This document shows, piece after piece, positions 57,249-64,000 of a DNA stretch of 64,000 bases (its first letter is position 1; every line of letters begins with the position of its first letter). Source of the DNA: Chloroflexota bacterium (lineage in GTDB: Bacteria > Chloroflexota > Dormibacteria > Dormibacterales > Dormibacteraceae); assembly GCA_005880915.1 (NCBI GenBank), contig VBIW01000038.1:96208-160207 (forward strand), in the 5' to 3' direction. The notes under the pieces were generated by a model that ran no database searches, was not told the origin of the DNA, and saw only the letters and a list, made by a program, of their open reading frames with translations. The position numbers and the translations under genes were made by a program.

Positions 57249-60200
57249 ATGGGGAAACGATTAGGGCGCTTGCTCAGCGCTGTTGTCCTGTCGGTCGCGA
57301 TGTTCGCGGGGGGCGCCGGCTCGGGCGGCGCGGTCTTCGTACCCCCGCCTGCCGGCGACGCGCCGGTCTTCATCCCCGGTACTCCATATCCCGATACCGG
57401 GCAGGACGACGGGGCGAAATTGATCGCCGTAAGCGATGACTACATCCTCGCGCGTACGGCCGGCGACACCCAGCTCAGCGTCGAACAGGCCGGCGCCCAG
57501 CGGTCGACGGCTTCCGGCACTGCGAGCAGCATCAAGGTCGGGCCCAAGCCCGGCGCCGGCGCCAGCTTCGCCTCGGCCTGGGCGCCGCTTGGCCCCAGCC
57601 CCATCATCCAGAGCCAGCGGACCGACGGTGCGCTCGCCGCGGTGAGCGGCCGGATCGGCGCCCTCGCCATCCGCAAGAACGGTCGACTGGTCCTCGGCGC
57701 CGCGCAAGGCGGCGTCTGGACGATGGACCCCGGAACGGACACCTGGGTGCCTCGCACCGACAACCTTCCTTCGCTCTCCACAGGCGCGCTGGCCGTCGCC
57801 CCGTCGAACGACCTGGTCGTATACGACGGCACCGGCGAAGGCGCTCTGTCAGGCGACAGCTATTTCGGCAACGGCATTCTCAAGTCGACCGATGGCGGCA
57901 CGACCTGGACACACGTTTCGGCGGATTTCTTTTACGGCGTTTCAATCTCGCGGCTCGCGGTGGACCCGACGAACGCAAACCACGTGTACGCCACCGTCCT
58001 CCGCGGACGAGGCGGCGCCCACCGGACGACCCCGCCGGTGCGCTCCACCTACGGCATCTGGGAGTCGAGGGACGGCGGAGCCGGCTGGACCCTTCTGAAA
58101 GCAGCGCCCGCAGGCTCTGAAGGCGCCACCGAGATCCGGATCGACCCGCTCACCCCGAACGTCCTTTACGCGTCATTCCTCGGCGACAAGATCTACAAGA
58201 GCACGGACAGCGGCGCGAACTGGACCCCGATCATGACCGGTTTTCCGGCGGAGGCCGACTTCGCCGCATGGCCGACGCGGTTCAACATCGGGCTGTCGCA
58301 TCCGGTTGGTCAGTCGCCGGTTCTCTACGTCGGTTTCGACTTCGTCAACAGCGCCAGCACGCCTCCTGGCTTTGCCGGCGGGCCGGGTGCCCACCGCGTC
58401 AGCCGTGTGTACAAGTCGACCGATGGTGGCGCTTCGTGGTTTCGCCCTCACGCGCTGACGACGACCGTCGACTCGGTTACCAACTACTGCGGCACGCAGT
58501 GCACATACGACAACGTGATCGAGACCGACCCGACGAACCCCAACGTGGTGTTCGCCGCCGGCTCCTACGGTTACAACAACTCGCCGCAGTCAGGTGGCAT
58601 TTTCCGCTCAGACGATGGTGGCGTCCATTGGAAGAACATGGGCTTTGACCAGCACCCCGACTTCCACGCCGTGGTTTTCGACCCGAATAACTCGCACAAC
58701 GTGCTGATCGGCTCGGACGGCGGCGTCTGGTACAGCAACCACCAGGGCGGCCGGGTTCCTGGCAGCGCGAACGAGGGGGTGCTCGAGGGCGCCGACTGGA
58801 TCGACCTCAACGGCAAGCAGGGTGTCGACGTGGGGGTCAACCCTCAACTGGCATCCAACGGGCTCCAGATCTCCCAGTTCTCGTCAATCGCGACCAATCC
58901 CTCGCGCACGCCGCGCTTCTGGGGCGGGACGCAGGACAACGGCACGCTGCGCAAGCTGGCAGGCCTCTCCTCCTGGTACGACGTCACGTCCGGCGACGGC
59001 GGCAATGTAGTCGTCGATCCCAATGACTGGCACTTCGTGTATGGCACCTACTTCGCCCCGCCGGCCTCCATCTATCGCATCACGGATGGCGGGGCTGGCT
59101 TCTTCACCAACAAGCCCATCACAAGCGGCATCAACCTGAACGATCGCGCCGAGTTCTACATGCCGCTGGTCCTGAACCAGGAGAACACCAACCAGCTCTT
59201 TACGGGTACCTACCGGGTCTACCGCAGCGACAACGCCAAGACGCAATCGGCGGGCGATGTGAGCTGGACGTTGATCAGCGGGGACCTTACGAGCGGATGC
59301 ACAGGACCCGCTCCCAACGGAGCCCGAAACTGCACGCTGACGGCCATCGGCGTTGGCGGCGGCACCGGCGTTTACGCCGGCTCCAACGATGGATACCTCT
59401 GGGTGAGCCCAGACGCTCAGACCAGCAGCAACCCCACCTGGACCCGCCTCGGCAATTCAGGCCAGAGCGGCAATCAGGACGGCCAGCACAGCGACGTCTG
59501 GCTGCCGCAGCGCCCTGTCAGCGGCATCGCCGTCAATCGCAGCGACTGGCGCACCGCGTACGTCGCGTATAACGGATTCGACGCCGCCACTCCGAACCGC
59601 CCCGGCCACGTCTTCAAGACGACCGACGGCGGACAGTCGTTCAGCAACATCACGAGCAACCTGCCGGACACACCGGTCAACTGGCTCATCCTCGACCCCG
59701 CCCACGCCAACACCATCTACGCCGCCACCGACGTCGGCGCGTTCGTCACCTTCAACGGCGGCGGGCGCTGGTACGCGCTGGGCACCGGGATGCCGGTCGT
59801 CTCGGTCGAGCAGATGAACCTGGATACCTTCCACCGCACGCTGGCCGGCGGCACACACGGACGTGGCGCCTGGTCGCTGCAGGACACTTCGGCGGCGGCG
59901 CCGGCCCTCGTCCTTTCCACGGTCGATGCCGGTCTTCCGGTCGGACCCGGCAGCTTCATCGACTACACGCTGACCGTGAATAACATCGGGAACGGCGCGG
60001 CCGGCAACGTCCAGATAACAGATCCGCTGCCCGCCAACACCACCTTTGTCTCCGCCGACGGCGGCGGCCAGTTCGGGAGCGGAATGGTCACGTGGAGCGG
60101 GCTCAACGTCCCGACCGGAACCCCGGCGGCGGGTGGCGGCAAGATCGCCGTCCATCTGCGGGTCAAGATCAATCCAAACCTCGCGTCGTCCGTCAAGTCG

Positions 60201-61268
60201 ATCGTCAACGACGGGACTCTCGTGCACTATTCCGGGGGCGGCAACGCCATCACCGGGTCGCCGACCGTCACGCCGATCGCTCCGCCGCACGCAGTCAGCA
60301 TCTCGCCCGCTTCACAGACTGGTGGCGCTCACGTCAACCAGTCACAGAGCTACACGGAAACGGTCAAGAATCTTGGCTACCAGACCGATCAATTCAATCT
60401 GACCTCCGCCGGTGGCACATTCCCGGTGAGCTTCTTCGCCAGCAACTGCACGACGCAAATCACGGCAACCGGCACCCTGATCGCCGGCGCGACACAGGAT
60501 ATCTGCGTCAAGGTCACACCTCCCGGCACCGCAACCGACGGCACGTCGAGCACCTCCACGGTAACCGCCACGTCAGCGGCCAGCCCGACCGTCAGCGCAT
60601 CGGCCACGATCACGACGATCGCAGTCACCGTCGACACACTTCTCGTCGATGAGGATGGCTCGACGCCGACCAACGGCACAGTAGACACCAACAGCTACTA
60701 CGACTCCGCGCTCAACAGCGCCGGCATGACTCACGACACGTGGGACCTGGCCGCCAAACCGACACTCCCGTTGAAGTACATGGAGGCGTTCAAGAACATT
60801 GTGTGGTTCACGGGCGTGAGCTACCCGGGTCCGCTGCTCCCATACGAGCGGAACCTGAGCGCCTATCTCGACAACGGCGGACGCCTGATGATGTCCGGCC
60901 AGGACATCCTGGACCAGGCGGCAGGCACGACCGACTTCGTCCACAACTACCTCCACATCACATGGGACGGCAGCGAGTCTCAGAACGACAAGGCGACCAA
61001 TAACTTCCATGGCGTGTCCGGAAGCCTCACGAACGGCATCGGCAGCGTGCCACGAGACCCGGTTCTTGGAGCACCGTTCATGGACCGGCTCACGCTCAAC
61101 GGCGGGGCAGCGTCGATCTTCACGGACGATGCCGGACAGACGGACGGGCTGAGCTTCAGCAACACCAGCTACAAGGTCGTGTTCCTCGCCTTCGGTTTTG
61201 AGGAGTACGGCAGCGCGACCGACAAGAGCGCCTTCATCACCCGCGTGATGACCTTCTTCAACTCGTAA
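57249..61268 (+). CDS. Giant secreted Asp-box (sialidase/sortilin-like repeat) protein with DUF11 domain
   Basis: 1339 residues. A Sec signal peptide (KRLGRLLSAVVLSVAMFAGGAGS) leads into a beta-propeller region. Its Asp-boxes are STDGGTTW (about 213), SRDGGAGW (273), STDSGANW (317), STDGGASW (389), SDDGGVHW (453) and TTDGGQSF (791). A DUF11/CARDB-like adhesion repeat (FIDYTLTVNNIGNGAAGNVQ) covers about 885-1000, a second Ig-like region follows, and the last 210 residues form a separate domain (LLVDEDGSTPTNGTVDTNSYY; GRLMMSGQDILDQAAG). ATG at 57249 has AGGAAGAGG just upstream. It probably acts at the cell surface in glycan or protein binding. No protease or sialidase active site is clear. Confidence 0.85.
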   Translation: MGKRLGRLLSAVVLSVAMFAGGAGSGGAVFVPPPAGDAPVFIPGTPYPDTGQDDGAKLIAVSDDYILARTAGDTQLSVEQAGAQRSTASGTASSIKVGPKPGAGASFASAWAPLGPSPIIQSQRTDGALAAVSGRIGALAIRKNGRLVLGAAQGGVWTMDPGTDTWVPRTDNLPSLSTGALAVAPSNDLVVYDGTGEGALSGDSYFGNGILKSTDGGTTWTHVSADFFYGVSISRLAVDPTNANHVYATVLRGRGGAHRTTPPVRSTYGIWESRDGGAGWTLLKAAPAGSEGATEIRIDPLTPNVLYASFLGDKIYKSTDSGANWTPIMTGFPAEADFAAWPTRFNIGLSHPVGQSPVLYVGFDFVNSASTPPGFAGGPGAHRVSRVYKSTDGGASWFRPHALTTTVDSVTNYCGTQCTYDNVIETDPTNPNVVFAAGSYGYNNSPQSGGIFRSDDGGVHWKNMGFDQHPDFHAVVFDPNNSHNVLIGSDGGVWYSNHQGGRVPGSANEGVLEGADWIDLNGKQGVDVGVNPQLASNGLQISQFSSIATNPSRTPRFWGGTQDNGTLRKLAGLSSWYDVTSGDGGNVVVDPNDWHFVYGTYFAPPASIYRITDGGAGFFTNKPITSGINLNDRAEFYMPLVLNQENTNQLFTGTYRVYRSDNAKTQSAGDVSWTLISGDLTSGCTGPAPNGARNCTLTAIGVGGGTGVYAGSNDGYLWVSPDAQTSSNPTWTRLGNSGQSGNQDGQHSDVWLPQRPVSGIAVNRSDWRTAYVAYNGFDAATPNRPGHVFKTTDGGQSFSNITSNLPDTPVNWLILDPAHANTIYAATDVGAFVTFNGGGRWYALGTGMPVVSVEQMNLDTFHRTLAGGTHGRGAWSLQDTSAAAPALVLSTVDAGLPVGPGSFIDYTLTVNNIGNGAAGNVQITDPLPANTTFVSADGGGQFGSGMVTWSGLNVPTGTPAAGGGKIAVHLRVKINPNLASSVKSIVNDGTLVHYSGGGNAITGSPTVTPIAPPHAVSISPASQTGGAHVNQSQSYTETVKNLGYQTDQFNLTSAGGTFPVSFFASNCTTQITATGTLIAGATQDICVKVTPPGTATDGTSSTSTVTATSAASPTVSASATITTIAVTVDTLLVDEDGSTPTNGTVDTNSYYDSALNSAGMTHDTWDLAAKPTLPLKYMEAFKNIVWFTGVSYPGPLLPYERNLSAYLDNGGRLMMSGQDILDQAAGTTDFVHNYLHITWDGSESQNDKATNNFHGVSGSLTNGIGSVPRDPVLGAPFMDRLTLNGGAASIFTDDAGQTDGLSFSNTSYKVVFLAFGFEEYGSATDKSAFITRVMTFFNS

Positions 61269-61283
61269 GGCAGACACCTCAAA

Positions 61284-61315
61284 CGGGGCCGGCACCTCGC
61301 CGGCCCCGACCTTTT
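61284..61315 (+). terminator. Rho-independent terminator
   Basis: CGGGGCCGGC-ACCTC-GCCGGCCCCG, a perfect 10-bp GC stem, is followed by ACCTTTTTC. It lies 16 bp after the stop of the secreted protein and is the clearest intrinsic terminator in the window. Confidence 0.9.
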
Positions 61316-61438
61316 TCAGCGGACTCCAAGCCATGCTCCAACCGTCGACCGTGCGAGTGCCCGAGAGCGGCGCCGTCGTAGTCCAGCTGCGCATCGTCAA
61401 AAGCTGTGCTTAACAAGGGCTTACCTGAGTACTCGCGA

Positions 61439-62149
61439 ATGCACGGCAGTTTTCCAGATGTGACTCTCGCCCAACAACCATCCACGCCCCCGAGCCCGCC
61501 GGCCATCGACGGTGATGACCATCCGACTCGCGTTCTGATCGTGGAAGATCACCGCGTCGTCGCAGAGGGCCTGGCCGCGTTGATCAACCACCAGACAGAC
61601 ATGAAGGTGGTCGGCACCGTCGGCACCGTCGCAGAGTGCATCCCGGCCGCGGCGGAGCTCAACCCGGACGTCGTACTGCTCGATTTCCGGCTGCCTGACG
61701 GAGCGGGCCCAGACGCGGCGGACGCGATTCGCGGCATCCGGCCCGCGGCCAAGATGATCTTCCTCACGCGCGAGGACACCGACGCGGCGAGGTTTGCCGC
61801 AGTGCAGTCCGGCGCCAGCGCCTTCCTGCACAAGTCGAAGGCGGCATCGGAGGTGGTGGCGGCGATTCGCGACGTGGCCCGCGGCAAGATGCTGATCACC
61901 CCGCGCACCATCGCGACCCTGCTTACCAAGCGAAGGTCGATCGAGGCCCAGCTCGAGCGGCTGACGCCGCGCGAGAAGGAGGTCCTGACCCTCATGGCGG
62001 AGGGATACCCGAGCCGCGCCATCGCAGCCGAGCTGGGGATCAGCTACACGACCATCCGCACGCACATCCGCAGCCTGGGCAGCAAGCTCGCAGTGCACTC
62101 CAAGCTGGAGGCGATCGTCAAGGCCAGGGAGCTCGGGCTGATCAACTAA
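61439..62149 (+). CDS. NarL/LuxR-type response regulator
   Basis: 236 residues. After a Pro-rich leader of about 30 residues, the receiver domain shows RVLIVEDHRVVAEGL, the phospho-acceptor Asp in DVVLLDFRLPDG, IFLTREDTD (Thr) and FLHKSKA (Lys). The GerE HTH is LTPREKEVLTLMAEGYPSRAIAAELGISYTTIRTHI. No histidine kinase is next to it, so it is an orphan here. ATG at 61439 or GTG at 61406 could be the start. It is convergent with the channel gene, the two stops overlapping by two bases. Confidence 0.93.
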   Translation: MHGSFPDVTLAQQPSTPPSPPAIDGDDHPTRVLIVEDHRVVAEGLAALINHQTDMKVVGTVGTVAECIPAAAELNPDVVLLDFRLPDGAGPDAADAIRGIRPAAKMIFLTREDTDAARFAAVQSGASAFLHKSKAASEVVAAIRDVARGKMLITPRTIATLLTKRRSIEAQLERLTPREKEVLTLMAEGYPSRAIAAELGISYTTIRTHIRSLGSKLAVHSKLEAIVKARELGLIN

Positions 62150-63264
62150 CGGGTCGGCGCAGCCGGAGCCGGGCGGCGGCGCCTCGGCCGTCGCTGGCGG
62201 TGAGGAAGGTAGGAGCGGTCGCCCACCCAGGCCGCGGGAGGAGCCACGAGGTTGGTCGCCATCTGGTTCAGGGCCGAGGCGTACTTGGACCGGTGGTGGG
62301 CAAAATCTTCCCAGGCGGCGTCGCCATCCTTGACCTTGTAGCCCGCGGCCTTCAGGCGCGCGATCGCGGCGGCGTACTCCGACCTCTCGATGATCGGGTC
62401 GGTCGCGAGCGTCAGGCTGAGGACCCACGCCATGTCCTCGACGAGGTGATTGCCGACCATGAACATCAGCTTCGCCGCACCCTTCGCTGGGCTCTCGGTT
62501 GACGAGAGGATGAGCGATGCGGAATCCATGACGGCGCCGAAGGAGTTGATCCAGGCCTCGTTGTCGTGGCTCGACCTGAAGTAAACGAGCAGTGGATAGG
62601 CAAGGTGGCTTTCCAGCACCATGGCCGACCAGCGACGCCATTCGTCAAACGTCTCCTTGAGGGCTCCGTCCATCTCGGGCTGCGCCGCGGTCTCCAGCAG
62701 CTGGACGGCGGACGGCGGGGCGCCGGCCAGGGCGTCGAGTGCCACAACCGCCTCCTCGCGGGACCGGAAGTCTCCGTACAGCTCGAAGAGCAGGGTGATC
62801 GCGAGGGCGGCGACGGCGACGCCCGTCCCGCTCTCCAGGATGATCACCAGGCGCGCCAGGCCCTGCTCGGGAACGAAATCGCCGTAGGACAGCGGGACCA
62901 GCGTCGTCGCGGACACGTAGAACGCGGCCGGGAAATCGCTCAGCGTCGGGCGGAACATGTTCCCCATCGCATCGATCAGTAAGCCGTAGCCGAGGATGAG
63001 CGCGAAGGCCCAAACGACGAAGAGGATGATCAGCGAGATCGGGCCGAAGGCGGCGAGCCTCGCCTCGCTCCGGTCGATCCGTGAGCCGCGGTTGCCGGCC
63101 CATTTCCAGACCACCCACAGCGGCCGGACGATCGCCCGGGCGATCGTGACCTTACGCACAGCAGGCCGCGGCAGCACGACCGACTGAAAGAGGTCGTAGA
63201 AGGTCACGACCAGGATGACGAGGCCAACCACCCCCTCGACGATCGCGAGCGCGCCAGTCGCCAC
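62146..63264 (-). CDS. Two-TM ion-channel-like protein (paralogue of 7232-8326)
   Basis: 372 residues. An N-terminal helix (about 5-28), a central hydrophobic region (75-105) and a pore loop ATTLVPLSYGDFVP near 130 are followed by a last helix and a large soluble domain. The filter has S-Y-G-D instead of G-Y-G-D and an inserted Pro-Leu. Conserved blocks shared with the first copy include AGAPPSAVQLLETA, ESHLAYPLLVYFRSSHDNEAW and MDSASLIL. The C-terminal 20 residues are Arg/Pro-rich. GTG at 63264 shares a base with the upstream SIS gene stop (TAGTG), so they form an operon. Confidence 0.8.
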   Translation of the reverse strand: MATGALAIVEGVVGLVILVVTFYDLFQSVVLPRPAVRKVTIARAIVRPLWVVWKWAGNRGSRIDRSEARLAAFGPISLIILFVVWAFALILGYGLLIDAMGNMFRPTLSDFPAAFYVSATTLVPLSYGDFVPEQGLARLVIILESGTGVAVAALAITLLFELYGDFRSREEAVVALDALAGAPPSAVQLLETAAQPEMDGALKETFDEWRRWSAMVLESHLAYPLLVYFRSSHDNEAWINSFGAVMDSASLILSSTESPAKGAAKLMFMVGNHLVEDMAWVLSLTLATDPIIERSEYAAAIARLKAAGYKVKDGDAAWEDFAHHRSKYASALNQMATNLVAPPAAWVGDRSYLPHRQRRPRRRRPAPAAPTR

Positions 63265-64000
63265 TACAGGGTGAACTTCGACTGGGCCGCGGCGTATCGC
63301 GGCTCGTCGCGGCGGAAGCTGTCAGCGTCGACGCCCAGGTTGCGCGACGCGTGGTACGCGAGCCACTGCAGCGGCACGACGTTCACGATGGGGGCCAGCA
63401 CCTCGTCGAAGTCGTGACCCGCCGGCGCGACCGGCACGACAGCGGCCCCGATCTCGCCCAGCGCAGCGGCCACCTCATTCATTCGTTCCAGTGCCGGGCC
63501 CGGCTGAACTACGAGGACCACCGTCTGGCCACGCTGAATGCTGACGAGCGGTCCGTGCAGGATGCCTTCGACGTCGTGACCTTCGGCCGAAACGAGATGA
63601 GTCGCCTCGCGCAGCTTCAACGCTCCCTCATACGCGGTCGCGCGCCCTGGGCCGCCTCCCACGAAATGGGTCACAGGTCGCAGGTCGAGATCACCCAGGC
63701 GGCCCGCGATCTGGTCCCACGAACCGACGGCGACGTCGACCGCATGCGGCAGGTCCTTCAGCTGTGATTGCCACATCGGGTGGCCGAGCGCCACGGCGAT
63801 CTGCGCCAAGCGGAACATCGCGCCTGTGTGACTGGCGGTGTGCACAGGGGATTTTTCCTGCTCGACGGTGTGAACGACCCCGTCGCCCTCGATCGCCGAG
63901 CCTTCGCCGGTGATCACCACCCAGCGGCTCGACAGGTTCGAGAACTGGTCGAGCGAGGCACGGCTGAATCGTTTGCTGCCGCGATGGGTGAGCACGATCA
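63264..64000 (-). CDS. SIS-domain sugar isomerase (GlmS C-terminal-like), 3' part
   Basis: About 245 residues are visible, and the 5' end lies beyond the window. Two SIS domains are recognisable: WVVITGEGSAIEGDGVVHTVEQEKSPVHTASHTG in the first, and THFVGGGPGRATAYEGALKLREATHLVSAEGHDVEGILHGPLVSI in the second. The second is the fructose-6-phosphate-binding part of glucosamine-fructose-6-phosphate aminotransferases. AQSKFTL at the C-terminus resembles their usual AKSVTVE end. Whether a glutaminase domain precedes it cannot be seen, so it may be GlmS or a SIS-only deaminase/isomerase. It is coupled to the channel gene by TAGTG. Confidence 0.85.
   Translation of the reverse strand, partial: IVLTHRGSKRFSRASLDQFSNLSSRWVVITGEGSAIEGDGVVHTVEQEKSPVHTASHTGAMFRLAQIAVALGHPMWQSQLKDLPHAVDVAVGSWDQIAGRLGDLDLRPVTHFVGGGPGRATAYEGALKLREATHLVSAEGHDVEGILHGPLVSIQRGQTVVLVVQPGPALERMNEVAAALGEIGAAVVPVAPAGHDFDEVLAPIVNVVPLQWLAYHASRNLGVDADSFRRDEPRYAAAQSKFTL

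Overview
The window is a very GC-rich, densely packed bacterial chromosome segment with about 50 protein genes. I see no rRNA, tRNA, CRISPR array or insertion sequence. Several features together suggest a soil-type Terrabacteria lineage near Chloroflexota or 'Ca. Dormibacterota'. These are a CtaG/VKOR redox operon, a GlgE-type glucan operon with a TreS-maltokinase fusion, LacI-regulated sugar uptake, many GTG starts and several apparently leaderless genes. The placement is inference only. Genes are tightly coupled: many neighbours share ATGA, GTGA, TTGA, TGATG or TAGTG junctions.

Layout. (1) 1-6.1 kb holds transsulfuration genes (partial metB-like gene, cystathionine beta-synthase) and a minus-strand operon for a cupredoxin-like protein, a large membrane protein, a CPYC thioredoxin-fold protein, VKOR and CtaG. 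(2) 6.1-12.2 kb holds a DUF2252 protein, a two-TM ion channel and a ribose/xylose-type ABC importer whose intergenic region carries a tandem structured element. (3) 12.3-18.1 kb holds Lon, a 2-hydroxyacid dehydrogenase, a CoA-binding protein, a CYTH protein and an aldehyde dehydrogenase. (4) 18.2-25.5 kb is the operon glgE - treS/maltokinase - glgB, converting trehalose through maltose-1-phosphate to branched alpha-glucan. (5) 25.5-31.1 kb holds a DUF559 nuclease-like protein with a Pro-rich membrane protein, a four-gene PspA/membrane/membrane/PspA operon, and a multi-TM protein with a C-terminal helix-turn-helix. (6) 31.2-36.9 kb holds a GH15 enzyme, a short adenylate kinase, a ParB-fold protein, an orphan MalK-type ATPase and a LacI regulator. 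(7) 37.3-51.5 kb is a glycoside-use locus: GH2, LacI regulator, two Gfo/Idh/MocA oxidoreductases, ThuA, a TIM-barrel isomerase, MFS exporter or importer, sulfatase, an ABC importer lacking its own ATPase, and GH1. (8) 51.5-57 kb holds a multi-GAF protein fused to a sugar-dehydrogenase-like domain, followed by a glycogen-debranching-type enzyme. (9) 57.2-64 kb holds a giant secreted Asp-box protein, a NarL-type regulator, a second ion channel and a partial SIS-domain protein.

A theme of glucose polymers, trehalose and glycosides runs through regions 4, 6, 7 and 8. A perfect CGAACGTTCG palindrome lies at the LacI gene (39094), at the promoter of the ABC-importer operon (50040) and at the 5' end of glgE (18202), which suggests one regulon linking uptake, glycoside cleavage and glucan synthesis.

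Two families of dispersed repeats stand out. One is a REP-like CCTCCCC/GGGGAGG family, which forms an array before metB, extends the GH1 C-terminus and is inserted in frame in the GAF protein. The other is a roughly 65-bp element built of two tetraloop hairpins exactly 42 bp apart, present at six loci and always within about 20 bp of a stop codon.
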